Positions 26,181-34,300 of a stretch of DNA of 55,168 bases are shown here, piece after piece. Every line of letters begins with the position of its first letter. The first letter of the stretch is position 1. The position numbers were made by a program, and so were the translations under genes. Origin of the DNA: Bacillus sp. B15-48 (GTDB lineage: Bacteria; Bacillota; Bacilli; Bacillales; Cytobacillaceae). The stretch lies in the NCBI RefSeq assembly GCF_016879755.1, contig NZ_WOFU01000016.1, positions 1 to 55,168 of the forward strand, in the 5' to 3' direction. The notes beneath the pieces were generated by a model, which was given only the letters and a program-made list of their open reading frames with translations, was not told the origin of the DNA and searched no databases.

Positions 26181-27506
26181 ATGGAAATCAGTATTTTCGT
26201 TCTTTTACTTGTGATGAATGCATTTTTCGCTGGGGCGGAAATGGCATTTATTTCAGTAAATGATAATAAAATAAAGCAAATGGCTGATAATGGCGACAAA
26301 AAAGCAAAATTAGTTCACCAACTACTTAAAGAGCCAAGGAATTTCCTTGCAACAATACAAATTGGCATTACACTTACTAGTTTGTTAGCTAGTGCATTTG
26401 CTGCTATTACCTTTGCCGACGATGTCACAAACTTTCTTGCTACTTTTGATTTGCCGATAATGGAGCGGTTACTCCATACGATTTCAATTATTCTTATTAT
26501 TTTGGTTTTATCTTACTTTATTTTAGTGTTTGGGGAATTAATTCCAAAGCGGATTGCTTTAAAAAAGGCAGAGAAAATTGTGTTTATGACGGTAACGTCT
26601 TTAGTATGGTTAACGAGATGGACGGCTCCATTTGTAAAACTTTTAAACATAACGACCAATGGGTTTCTAAAGCTTTTTCGCATTGATTCACGTACAGAGG
26701 AAGAGAATGTAACAGAAGAAGAGATAAGGATGATGGTCGACGCGGGGCAAGAAAAGGGAACGATTCTGAAAACGGAAAAAGAAATGATCAATAATATTTT
26801 TGAATTTGATAATAAAACGGTATCAGATATTATGACTCACCGGACAAATATTGTAGCAATACCGGCAGATTTTTCGTTTAAAGAAACAATCCATTACGTA
26901 AATATAGAAAAATATACGAGATTTCCTGTTTATGAAGACAGTATGGATCATATTATCGGAATTCTCCATGTAAAAGATTTAATTCAATTTCTTGAGTCGG
27001 GTGACCGAAATGCGTTTAGCTTAAAGGAGATGGTCCGGGTACCACATTATGTTTTAGAATCTTCTCCAATTGACCATTTATTTAGAGAAATGCAAAAAAA
27101 CAATATTCATTTGGCAATTGCTATCGATGAATATGGTGGGGTTGATGGAATTGTAACAATCGAAGATTTAATAGAAGAAATTGTCGGCAAAATATTTGAT
27201 GAATATGATGAACCAGAGAAGGAAATCGCCGACATTAAAATAATTGATCCGTTCACTTATGTCATGGAAGGAACGACAAATTTATACGTTGTAGAGGAAG
27301 TGCTGGGGATTGAACTTCCAATTGAGGATTACGATACATTGAGCGGGTTTATTATTGGTGAACTTGGGTACATCCCTGATACCGCTGAACGTCCAGTCTT
27401 AGAATATAATCATTTTATTTTTGCTATTGAGGAAATGGCAAATAAGCGGATTATTCGTGTAAAAGTCACCGAACAAATAATTTTTGAAGAGGTTGACAAA
27501 ATGTAA
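26181..27506 (+). CDS. CNNM/CorC-type metal transporter (hemolysin C family)
   Basis: A 441-residue membrane protein with three domains: CNNM/DUF21 transmembrane domain (1-190, beginning MNAFFAGAEMAFISV), two CBS domains (about 205-330, containing TDRVVxxIxx-like DIMTHRTNIVAIPAD and GVDGIVTIEDLIEEIVG) and a CorC_HlyC domain (about 345-430). Relatives such as MpfA export Mg2+, and some affect Mn or Co. The hemolysin name is historical. It stands alone, with AAGGTGG 12 nt before the ATG; an in-frame TAA upstream rules out an earlier start. Confidence 0.88.
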   Translation: MEISIFVLLLVMNAFFAGAEMAFISVNDNKIKQMADNGDKKAKLVHQLLKEPRNFLATIQIGITLTSLLASAFAAITFADDVTNFLATFDLPIMERLLHTISIILIILVLSYFILVFGELIPKRIALKKAEKIVFMTVTSLVWLTRWTAPFVKLLNITTNGFLKLFRIDSRTEEENVTEEEIRMMVDAGQEKGTILKTEKEMINNIFEFDNKTVSDIMTHRTNIVAIPADFSFKETIHYVNIEKYTRFPVYEDSMDHIIGILHVKDLIQFLESGDRNAFSLKEMVRVPHYVLESSPIDHLFREMQKNNIHLAIAIDEYGGVDGIVTIEDLIEEIVGKIFDEYDEPEKEIADIKIIDPFTYVMEGTTNLYVVEEVLGIELPIEDYDTLSGFIIGELGYIPDTAERPVLEYNHFIFAIEEMANKRIIRVKVTEQIIFEEVDKM

Positions 27507-27514
27507 AACTAGTA

Positions 27515-27541
27515 CGCCCCCTAGAGCAGGGGGCCGATTTT
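27515..27541 (+). terminator. GC hairpin after CNNM gene
   Basis: GCCCCC and GGGGGC arms around TAGAGCA, followed by CGATTTTC. It has a weak T run and is shared with the convergent GNAT gene. Confidence 0.5.
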
Positions 27542-28032
27542 CATTCATTTAAAATCAGTTGGAGATAAAGGACATTTTGCCATTTACCAAATTTATATCC
27601 TACTTCTTTTAGTCTTCCGGCAATTTCAAACCCGAATTTTTCATGTAGTTTGACACTTGCGTCATTTCCTTCAGTAATTCCAGCGATGATTGTATGGTAT
27701 CCCAGTTTTTTAGCCCGTTTAATGACTTCCATCATAAGTTTTCCGCCAATCCCATATCCGCGATGTTTTTCTGATAGGTAAATGGATAGTTCTACTGTGT
27801 TTGCATAAGCTGCTTTTGGATTATAAGCAGATAGGCCGCAGTAACCGGCGATTTCCCCATTATGCTCAGCAACAATTAAAGGGTATTTTCTATTAAATTT
27901 ATGAAACCATTTTTCGCGTTCTTCGATCGTCTGGTCAACTAAATCAAAGGTTGCCGTTAGATTACGAATCGCTTCGTTGTAAATGGCAAGCATGGATGGC
28001 AAGTCTTCAATCATTGCATCTCTTATCTTCAT
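27541..28032 (-). CDS. GNAT N-acetyltransferase, PAT/YwnH-like
   Basis: A 163-residue acetyltransferase. It has the acetyl-CoA binding loop in EKHRGYGIGGKLM (about residues 89-101) and the YNEAI and AYANTVELSIYLSE patterns of the phosphinothricin/methionine-sulfoximine group (PAT, YwnH). It probably acetylates a toxic amino acid analogue, but the substrate cannot be read from sequence. AGGAGGG precedes the ATG. It is convergent with the CNNM gene. Confidence 0.85.
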   Translation of the reverse strand: MKIRDAMIEDLPSMLAIYNEAIRNLTATFDLVDQTIEEREKWFHKFNRKYPLIVAEHNGEIAGYCGLSAYNPKAAYANTVELSIYLSEKHRGYGIGGKLMMEVIKRAKKLGYHTIIAGITEGNDASVKLHEKFGFEIAGRLKEVGYKFGKWQNVLYLQLILNE

Positions 28033-28222
28033 TTCTTTCCCTCCTGATGCACAATCAACATGATTAACTAGTAAATATTCTAGCCTAATAGTACTCTTCT
28101 TTCATGTGAAATGGTAATTTTTTTATAAATGAAACAGAAACACGAAAACATTCGTCAAATCTAGTAGAGGAGGTGATTTTTACCATCGGGATACTTAGTG
28201 AAGATGAAAGGAGTGAGAAGAG

Positions 28223-29290
28223 ATGTCTAAGCGAAAAATAAAAGCCGATGAACTTCGTTTTTTGAAACAAGAATTGCAATACCTAGAAAAAACAGGAGTT
28301 TTAGAAGCAGACAAAACGGAGGAAATCGAAGACCATTATGAAGTAACACGGATATCTTTTACAAAAACATTATTAACGGTTGGGTCGATATTAATTGGTG
28401 CAGGCATTCTTAGTTTCGTTGCCAGTAACTGGGGAGAAATTAGCAAGCTAACAAAGTTTTTATTTATTCTTGGATTGTATTTTGGTAGCTTTTTTACCGG
28501 TTACTTTCTAGAAAATAAATTTCCAAAAACGGCAAAAAGTTTTTATTATCTTGGTGTCATCGTTTTTGGTGCAGGCATTTTCCTCATTGGTCAGATGTTT
28601 CACTTTGGTGGAGATTTCCAAGATGCATTTTTATGGTGGTCATTAGGTATTTTGCCTATTGCATGGGTGCTGAAGGATAAATGGATTCTTTTATTTTCCT
28701 CATTATTAATTCTTATATACATGACGGATCAGCCGATTTTAAGTGGTCAAATGATTCCATACTGGGTTCTGCTCTGGATTGCCATTATCTATTACCTTAA
28801 TTCGGCGATTGGATTCTCAAGTGCAACGGGATTTGTAAATGGTTTACTTCAATTAACGTTTTTAGCATCAATTCTTAACTTTTTCCTTTCCGGTTTCAAT
28901 GATACAGCTTATATATATGGACTCATTTATTTATTAATCGGAATGGTTCTCGCTTACTTAAAACCAAAAATTGAAGAGATTTATATTTTACTAGGATATC
29001 TCGTTCAGGGTGGAGCTGCACTCGTCCTTTCATTTGGAGTGAATTGGCCGGTTGATTGGTTCCATATCCCATTCTCGGTTGTTTATCTATTGTATCTTTT
29101 ATTCCTCATTAAAAAAGGCAGCTTATTAAGTATTATCCTTCTATGTATGATGATTTTTCGCTATTATCTTGATTACACCTTTGACTTTTTACCAAAATCG
29201 CTCGTCTTCATCATAGGTGGTCTTCTTCTGCTCGGTTTCGGCTTTTATTTTGAAAAGCAAAGGAAGAAAGGCGGGGAGACCTATGTCTAA
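28223..29290 (+). CDS. DUF2157 membrane protein
   Basis: A 355-residue protein. The N-terminal ~50 residues are soluble and charged, and the remainder forms about ten to twelve helices. The segment GILSFVASNWGEISKLTKF is the DUF2157 signature. It starts with an AAAGGAGTGAG leader and overlaps the following GDYXXLXY gene by 8 nt. This pair recurs in many bacteria, but its function is unknown. Confidence 0.87.
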   Translation: MSKRKIKADELRFLKQELQYLEKTGVLEADKTEEIEDHYEVTRISFTKTLLTVGSILIGAGILSFVASNWGEISKLTKFLFILGLYFGSFFTGYFLENKFPKTAKSFYYLGVIVFGAGIFLIGQMFHFGGDFQDAFLWWSLGILPIAWVLKDKWILLFSSLLILIYMTDQPILSGQMIPYWVLLWIAIIYYLNSAIGFSSATGFVNGLLQLTFLASILNFFLSGFNDTAYIYGLIYLLIGMVLAYLKPKIEEIYILLGYLVQGGAALVLSFGVNWPVDWFHIPFSVVYLLYLLFLIKKGSLLSIILLCMMIFRYYLDYTFDFLPKSLVFIIGGLLLLGFGFYFEKQRKKGGETYV

Positions 29291-29828
29291 GCGTACAAAA
29301 CGATTGATTCTAGCTTGTCTTGTTCCCGTTGTCATTTTAGTTGGAATGACGGTCACTCCGTTGTATACACTGCTAAACGGGGATGAAGTTATTCTTCGCA
29401 CGATTCCAGTTGATCCTACAGATTTGTTTCGGGGCGACTATGTGTCTTTAAAATATGAAGCTGAGGAGATTCCGAGTTCGCTCGTTGAAAAAGAAGTGCG
29501 GCAGAAGCTCGATACAGGCATGTATAATATAGAAGTTTATGTTTCTTTAGAGCTTCAAGATGCCGTCCATGTTCCAACAAAAGTGAGCTTAATTAAACCA
29601 GATACTGATCTTTATTTAAAGGGAAGATTAAGTTATATTGGGCCAACTTGGGATGGAAGGATTGAGGGAAAAGAGGTTGCTTTCATACGTTATAGCCTCG
29701 ATAAATATTTTGTTGAAGACAATACCGGGTTAGAATTAGAGGAAGCTTCTAGAAATGGAAAGATTCACGCCACTGTCAAAGTAAAAAATGGTTACGCTTA
29801 TCTTACTGATCTTACGGTTATTGAATGA
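29283..29828 (+). CDS. GDYXXLXY domain protein
   Basis: A 181-residue membrane-anchored protein. One N-terminal helix (about residues 7-27) precedes an extracytoplasmic domain with the family motif DLFRGDYVSLKY near residue 45. The start is ATG 29283, coupled to DUF2157 by an 8-nt overlap; an upstream in-frame ATG at 29217 lies deep inside that gene. It is the second gene of the pair and a terminator follows. Confidence 0.88.
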   Translation: MSKRTKRLILACLVPVVILVGMTVTPLYTLLNGDEVILRTIPVDPTDLFRGDYVSLKYEAEEIPSSLVEKEVRQKLDTGMYNIEVYVSLELQDAVHVPTKVSLIKPDTDLYLKGRLSYIGPTWDGRIEGKEVAFIRYSLDKYFVEDNTGLELEEASRNGKIHATVKVKNGYAYLTDLTVIE

Positions 29829-29831
29829 AAA

Positions 29832-29878
29832 ATAGGATGAATCAAGGGTAAATGTCTCTTGGTTCATTCTATTTTTTA
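29832..29878 (+). terminator. Terminator of the DUF2157 pair
   Basis: AAAATAGGATGAATCAAG and CTTGGTTCATTCTATTTT form a long stem with an 11-nt loop, followed by TT. Confidence 0.85.
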
Positions 29879-29971
29879 TGTTTGGTAGTTATATCCATAT
29901 TTAATTTTGAACTCACTTCACCCTTGATTTCCACATACGATGCCATGAAATGAAAAGGAAGGGGTGAGGAG

Positions 29972-31120
29972 TTGAAAACCAAGAGATTTTTACCGATAGG
30001 TTTTGCGGTTTTTTGTACAATCATCATTTCGTTCTTTCTATTTACATTTATTGACTCAACGGCATCGAAACCAACTGAAGATATACCCCCAGCTAATGAA
30101 TCTGAAGGGGTTATAGAGGACGGAACTACAACTGGAGACAGTAATGTAACGAATAATATCCAGAATCAAATAGATGGAAGCAAAGCGGATGTTACGAATC
30201 ATGTTGAAAATAATACGAACAGTGATCAGGCTGATATTAGTAATACGATTGACAATAACATAAATAATAGCAATGACAACCAGATTGACAATAGTGTCAC
30301 AAATAATGTCGAAGTGAATGTAAATGTGAATGTCACAAATCATATTTCAAATAATGTTGAAGGAAATGACTCAGAAGTTAACGAAAACGGTCAAAATGGA
30401 GAAAATCAAACTGGAAATGAACAATCAAGTAATGGGAGTGAAAATAAAGAAGGAAATACAGATGGAAATGGTGAGGGAATTGTTTGGGGTGTCGATTCAG
30501 CTAGTTTAACGACTGAGGAAATGTTAACATGTGTGGCAGAAAACTTCGGCTCACCAGAAATTTGGGGTCGTTACCTCGGCGAAAAGGAAGGTGTTTCCGC
30601 AGGTTTAACTCATGAGGAAGCAGAACGATTGCATGCTAATGGAATTGGGATTCTCGTTATTTGGAATCATTTTACGGATGCAACAGGTTATGACAATGGG
30701 CGGAATGAGGCAAGCGCCGCAATTGAAATGGCACGCGAGTTCGGAGTTCCTGAAGGGATTGCGATTTTTGCCAATATTGAGCCAATCTATCCGGTTGATT
30801 CCGAATTTATTAAAGGGTGGTATAAGGTAATGAGTGAGTCAGAATATGCATCTGGGGTTTACGGACTATTTGATGCCGAGCGGGAACTTTCTGCAGCATT
30901 TGAACAAGCTGGTCAAGAGAATAACGAGTTATTCGAAAACACGTTTGTTTGGACATCTGTACCGAATGTTGGAATAACGACAGAAGCGAATGCCCCAGAA
31001 TATGCCCCAGAAGCACCAGAGAATGCATTAATTGGTGGCTGGCAATATGGAATCGATGCGGAAACTTGTAATATTGATACAAATTGGTTCAACAGTTCGC
31101 TATTAGATGTTGTTTGGTAA
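29972..31120 (+). CDS. Membrane-anchored DUF1906 (glycoside hydrolase-like) protein with Asn-rich linker
   Basis: A 382-residue surface protein. It has one N-terminal helix (about 8-28), a low-complexity linker (about 30-168) and a C-terminal DUF1906 domain (about 169-382). That domain begins GIVWGVDSAS and resembles the Rv2525c-like, GH25-related fold. The linker is very rich in Asn, with recurring short Asn/Val/Ile/Asp blocks such as VTNHVENNTN and VTNHISNN, perhaps a beta-helix or an extended stalk. Cell-wall binding or cleavage is inferred from the fold. It starts at TTG (29972) after GGGGTGAGGAG. Confidence 0.82.
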   Translation: MKTKRFLPIGFAVFCTIIISFFLFTFIDSTASKPTEDIPPANESEGVIEDGTTTGDSNVTNNIQNQIDGSKADVTNHVENNTNSDQADISNTIDNNINNSNDNQIDNSVTNNVEVNVNVNVTNHISNNVEGNDSEVNENGQNGENQTGNEQSSNGSENKEGNTDGNGEGIVWGVDSASLTTEEMLTCVAENFGSPEIWGRYLGEKEGVSAGLTHEEAERLHANGIGILVIWNHFTDATGYDNGRNEASAAIEMAREFGVPEGIAIFANIEPIYPVDSEFIKGWYKVMSESEYASGVYGLFDAERELSAAFEQAGQENNELFENTFVWTSVPNVGITTEANAPEYAPEAPENALIGGWQYGIDAETCNIDTNWFNSSLLDVVW

Positions 31121-31190
31121 ATAATAATGAACAAAAGGGAAACGCTCAGAAGAAAGAAGTTAAGAGTTCATTTATGAACATTTGACCAAG

Positions 31191-31456
31191 GGCTTTTTGA
31201 ACGATAATGCTGGTAACGCGTTTTTTAATCCAAGTACTCGTATTAAAAACAACAAATTTCATTGATATATTGCTAGTACTCGTAAAAAAACGCTGTGAAA
31301 AGAGGTGTTAATCCGAGTACTGGCAATAAACTGAGTTCAAAACGTCAATATAATCCCTGTACTAGCAATAAAAAACGCCCGAAAATTGCTTTAATCCAAG
31401 TACTAGCAAAAAACTAGCCTCATAAACACGTTTAATCCCTGTACTAGCAATAAAAA
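31191..31456. repeat. Interspersed ~41-bp-period repeat array, copy 1
   Basis: Units share the core TAATCCAAGTACTAGCAATAAA with small changes. Direct cores start at 31226, 31309, 31351, 31392 and 31433, spacings of 83, 42, 41 and 41 bp. The 83-bp gap holds one inverted core (TTGCTAGTACTCGT at 31270), so the array is six units on a ~41-bp lattice. The first ~140 bp is nearly identical to the array at 54696-55000. It does not code for protein. Confidence 0.85.
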
Positions 31457-31485
31457 GATTTTTCTTTGGGCTCAGCCCGAAATAA

Positions 31486-31603
31486 TTGTCAACTAATCCC
31501 AGTGTGACAGGCGCTTCTAAGGGCTTCAACCAATAAGAATCGGTAGTCGGGTTCAGCGTGACTAACCATCAGCGGGGGGATGAAGAACCCCCCTGATTTA
31601 GTC
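31486..31603 (-). ncRNA. Structured element resembling an IS200/IS605 omega-RNA end
   Basis: On the minus strand, a long nested hairpin (31560-31603, outer GACTAA/TTAGTC, inner ATCAG and a GGGGGG/CCCCCC stem) is followed by GAAGCCC ... GGGATTAGTTGACAA. The GAAGCCC/GGG(AT)AGTTGAC ending resembles the right end of IS200/IS605 elements, where the TnpB guide RNA scaffold lies. No tnpA or tnpB is present. A small palindrome (31468-31478) follows. A plain hairpin or decayed element is equally possible. Confidence 0.35.
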
Positions 31604-31628
31604 TGTTAATTCCTTCTTTAACGAACCA

Positions 31629-31751
31629 TTAACGCTTATCTCGATTTGTCGGAAGCTTTTCACTAGGGTTGTTTTTTCGGCGTTTGCGATTTTTTTCATC
31701 TTTTTGTTGTTTGTCATGAAGTTTATTTAAAAATTCATTTGTACTATCCAT
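31629..31751 (-). CDS. Small DUF4023 protein, 40 aa
   Basis: A 40-residue basic peptide starting MDSTNEFLNKLHDKQQKDEK and ending NPSEKLPTNRDKR. The STxEF ... NPSxKLPxxR pattern matches the DUF4023 family of small Bacillaceae proteins. GGAGGGTCAAA lies directly before the ATG. The gene ends 25 bp from the structured element at 31486-31603. The function of the family is not known. Confidence 0.78.
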   Translation of the reverse strand: MDSTNEFLNKLHDKQQKDEKNRKRRKNNPSEKLPTNRDKR

Positions 31752-31912
31752 TTTGACCCTCCTTGGAAAAATAAATCTCTAGTTATTTTAACCAGATCGG
31801 AAGAACACATACTGTAGGAATGTCGGCAAAAGAAATGGAAAAACTGTATATAGCTAGTCAAAATACGATGCATGTTAGCTAATAAAGAAACGTTAGATAA
31901 AAGGAGCCTAAA

Positions 31913-32431
31913 ATGGAAAACGGTCTAATCGTACGTGCAAAAAATGATGAGGTTATTCTGATAACGGAAATGTTTGAGGATTGTAAATCTTATCTTGAGC
32001 GGCGCAGCATATTGCAATGGGACGAGCAATACCCTAATCAAGACTATTTTGAAATGGCCTTTAAAGATGGGAATTTATTTGTTTTAAAAATTGATGGTGA
32101 AATACAAGGAGCAATGGTTTTAGATGAATGGCAAACACCTGAGTGGAAAGAGGCCAACTGGACTGAAGTCGAAGGAAAGATTCTTATTCTTCATTCTTTC
32201 TGTGTTCATCCATCCGTGCAAGGTGGGGGATATGGTAGAAAGATGCTGAATTTCGCGGAGAAATTCGCGATGGAACAAGGATATTCGGTTTTACGATTAG
32301 ATGCATACTCAGGAAATGAAGCAGCTTTCCGTTTTTATGAAAAAAGAGGATATAACCGCACTGGAGTAATTGAATTAGAAGGAAAGCCAAAAGGACATGA
32401 AAAGTATTATTGCTATGAAAAATTATTTTGA
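31913..32431 (+). CDS. GNAT family N-acetyltransferase
   Basis: A 172-residue acetyltransferase. Motif A is visible in HPSVQGGGYGRKML (about residues 100-113), followed by RLDAYSGNEAAFRFYEKRGY, a typical GNAT C-terminal half. The central LHSFCVHP strand positions acetyl-CoA. AAAAGGAG precedes the ATG. The substrate is unknown. It is monocistronic and lies just upstream of the gerP-like cluster. Confidence 0.85.
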   Translation: MENGLIVRAKNDEVILITEMFEDCKSYLERRSILQWDEQYPNQDYFEMAFKDGNLFVLKIDGEIQGAMVLDEWQTPEWKEANWTEVEGKILILHSFCVHPSVQGGGYGRKMLNFAEKFAMEQGYSVLRLDAYSGNEAAFRFYEKRGYNRTGVIELEGKPKGHEKYYCYEKLF

Positions 32432-32512
32432 TTATTAATGATTGTAGTATGAAATAGTGAATCAAAAGGGGGAAACACCATCTTTTTTCAAATCTCTGTG
32501 GTTCCTAACTAT

Positions 32513-32539
32513 ACAGGATTGTCCAATGTGCATATTTTA
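32513..32539 (+). promoter_or_regulatory. Candidate sigma-K promoter of gerP-like cluster
   Basis: AC (32513-32514), 16 bp, CATATTTTA (32531-32539), in agreement with the sigma-K pattern AC-N16/17-CATAnnnTA. It lies 30 bp before the first gerP-like gene. This would place expression in the mother cell late in sporulation, as for gerP. Confidence 0.55.
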
Positions 32540-32568
32540 TTAAAAAGGGACAAGGGAGGAGAAACGGG

Positions 32569-32868
32569 ATGAAAGATAGAGGACCGATTACTTTTATTGG
32601 GAAATTAAAAATAAATAATATCTCACATAGTGGCTCAATCAATTTTGGACCATCTATTCATTTTGGACATCAAGCTAATTCGAAAATAAATAATGGAGAA
32701 ATTATTATTGGGGATGAATTTGCTTTCGGTTGTCCGGAAGAAGAAGAGGAAAATAATAATGAGAACGAAAATAACAATAATGAACTGAATGAAATTCATA
32801 AAAAAAATTTCAAGCGTAAAATGGCCAAAAGAAAGAAGGAAAAGCGGAAACAAAAGGATAAGGAATAG
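32569..32868 (+). CDS. GerPA/GerPF-like spore protein with acidic-then-basic tail
   Basis: A 99-residue protein. Residues 1-58 match the GerPA/GerPF family (LKINNISHSGSINFGPSIHF ... GHQANSKINNG), small proteins needed for germinants to cross the spore coat. An added tail changes abruptly from acidic and Asn-rich (EEEEENNNENENNNN, about 63-78) to strongly basic (KKNFKRKMAKRKKEKRKQK). Normal GerPF is about 75 residues and lacks this tail. GGGAGGAG precedes the ATG. It heads the cluster and has its own terminator. Confidence 0.72.
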   Translation: MKDRGPITFIGKLKINNISHSGSINFGPSIHFGHQANSKINNGEIIIGDEFAFGCPEEEEENNNENENNNNELNEIHKKNFKRKMAKRKKEKRKQKDKE

Positions 32869-32874
32869 AGATAA

Positions 32875-32910
32875 GATGCTCATTCTATAAAGGGCGAATG
32901 AGCATCTTTC
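32875..32910 (+). terminator. Terminator after first gerP-like gene
   Basis: GATGCTCATTC and GAATGAGCATC form an 11-bp stem with a 10-nt loop, followed by TTTC. Confidence 0.8.
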
Positions 32911-33027
32911 CGCTTAGTGATCGGTAAAGTGTGAAACTCCCTCGTACGGACACACAGCCCGGTTCTATGTGCCTCCCAGAAAAAATCTTGCACATCGTCA
33001 TCATTTATAATGATTTTACCGACTAAT

Positions 33028-33354
33028 CTAAAACTGCGGTGGAACTGGTGGCGCATCAAAGGTAATTGGATCTGGATATCTATGATGAGGAACATATTGC
33101 TGCCCGTAGTCTTGGTTTGTTAGCTGGGTGTGTAAGAATCCTTTAGGATGTGGGACTTGATAATCTTGTGATGGCCAATGCATGATATTCAGTTTATGGT
33201 ATTTAACAGGTGTACCAGGGACATATGCGCACACATTTCCTTTTTTAATGGCGGTATGTGTTGTTGTTTCTGGTACAGCCCAACCTTGAGCATGTGGCGG
33301 TTGTCGGTTTTCTCCATACATATTTCCGTTCCAAAAATAGTGTTGCTGGCTCAA
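33028..33354 (-). CDS. His/Pro/Tyr-rich protein, possibly spore coat
   Basis: A 108-residue soluble protein, very rich in His, Pro, Tyr and Gln, starting MSQQHYFWNGNMYGENRQPP and ending FDAPPVPPQF. Such a composition is common among Bacillus coat proteins. I do not recognise a named family. It starts at TTG (33354) after AGGAGGTAG. It lies between two gerP-like genes on the opposite strand, which supports a spore role by context only. Confidence 0.6.
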   Translation of the reverse strand: MSQQHYFWNGNMYGENRQPPHAQGWAVPETTTHTAIKKGNVCAYVPGTPVKYHKLNIMHWPSQDYQVPHPKGFLHTQLTNQDYGQQYVPHHRYPDPITFDAPPVPPQF

Positions 33355-33498
33355 GACACTACCTCCTATGTTTTGTTTTTGAACATTCCGTATATATGTA
33401 TTCCCAGGAGGATAACTTTGCTAATCAACAGCAACCCATTTTCACAGCTTCGGCCTAATTGAATATAATAGCGTATCAAACTAAATGAGGTGGAACTG

Positions 33499-33726
33499 AT
33501 GATACCAACTCACATTAATAACATCTTTGGGATTCGCATTAACAATGTTTCTAATAACGCATCATTGAACTATGGAAATGCCTTGCATAAGGGCCACGCT
33601 GCAAATGCGAAAATGAATTCCGGCTATATTCAACCTGGGGATGCCGTATTTAGTCCGTTGCAATTTAATAATGCAAACTTTACAAATGATCCTGATTTGA
33701 TTGATCAGCCACAAGCCCAAATATAA
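33499..33726 (+). CDS. GerPF-like spore germination protein
   Basis: A 75-residue protein of the GerPA/GerPF family, the normal family length. It begins THINNIFGIRINNVSNNASL and contains the core YGNALHKGHAANAKMNSGY. The ATG at 33499 lies 5 nt after GAGGTGG. It is strongly similar to the next gene, so the pair looks like a recent duplication. GerP proteins help coat permeability in spores. Confidence 0.78.
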   Translation: MIPTHINNIFGIRINNVSNNASLNYGNALHKGHAANAKMNSGYIQPGDAVFSPLQFNNANFTNDPDLIDQPQAQI

Positions 33727-33762
33727 AAGCTATTTCCCAGATGTTGAATTAGGAGGAGTGTA

Positions 33763-33987
33763 ATGGCAACCCATATTAATAATATTTTTGGCATCCGTGT
33801 TAATAGTATTGCTAATAATGGCTCAATCAACCTTGGAAATGTGCTGCATAAAGGACATCAGGCAAATGTAAAAATGAATGTTGGCTATTACCAAGCCGGG
33901 GATGCGAATTTCAGTCCACTAAAGTTTAATAATGCCAACTTCGCCAATGATCCTGATGTCAAAGATCAACCTCAATTTCAAGTGTAA
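33763..33987 (+). CDS. GerPF-like spore germination protein, paralogue
   Basis: A 74-residue paralogue of the preceding protein: both carry THINNIFGIR, the LHKGH(Q/A)AN core and an FSPLxFNNANF(A/T)NDPD tail. TAGGAGGAG precedes the ATG. The 36-nt gap to the upstream gene suggests co-transcription. Two near-copies in tandem is not part of the canonical gerPABCDEF order. Confidence 0.8.
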   Translation: MATHINNIFGIRVNSIANNGSINLGNVLHKGHQANVKMNVGYYQAGDANFSPLKFNNANFANDPDVKDQPQFQV

Positions 33988-34037
33988 AGGCATTCTTCTG
34001 AACATCATCATTTTATATATCTGAGAGGCTGAGCGTA

Positions 34038-34274
34038 ATGCAACTGCAAATAAATATTAGAAATATTAGAGTTAATTCAATAAATACTTTAGGTTCATTG
34101 AATGTTGGAAAAGTGATGCTTGCTGATAATCGAGCCGCATCCGTACAATTGCCAAAAGAATTTTATGAAGAATTTGAAGAAAACGAAGAGAATCTGATGG
34201 ATCATAAATATAAAAAAACGATTAAGCAATTTGCTGATGAAGTATCCAAATCTTTGCTTAGTCCACCGTGTTAA
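34038..34274 (+). CDS. GerPA/GerPF-like protein with acidic tail
   Basis: A 78-residue protein. The first ~40 residues (INIRNIRVNSINTLGSLNVGK) align with the gerP-like paralogues in this cluster. The rest (EFYEEFEENEENLMDH and a helical basic end) replaces the usual GerPF C-terminus. AGAGG is 9 nt before the ATG. It seems to be a diverged family member. The short distance to the next gene (26 nt) suggests one operon. Confidence 0.6.
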   Translation: MQLQINIRNIRVNSINTLGSLNVGKVMLADNRAASVQLPKEFYEEFEENEENLMDHKYKKTIKQFADEVSKSLLSPPC

Positions 34275-34300
34275 AAAATTTATTTCTTAGGAGAGTCTTT

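Noticed and set aside
31191-31456. CRISPR array (considered for both repeat arrays)
   Set aside because: Repeat cores are degenerate, one unit is inverted, spacers are about 20 bp and no cas gene is present.
31793-31808. Resemblance to an Illumina adapter (AGATCGGAAGA...)
   Set aside because: Only about 15 of 16 bases match and the similarity ends there, so chance similarity is more likely than adapter contamination.
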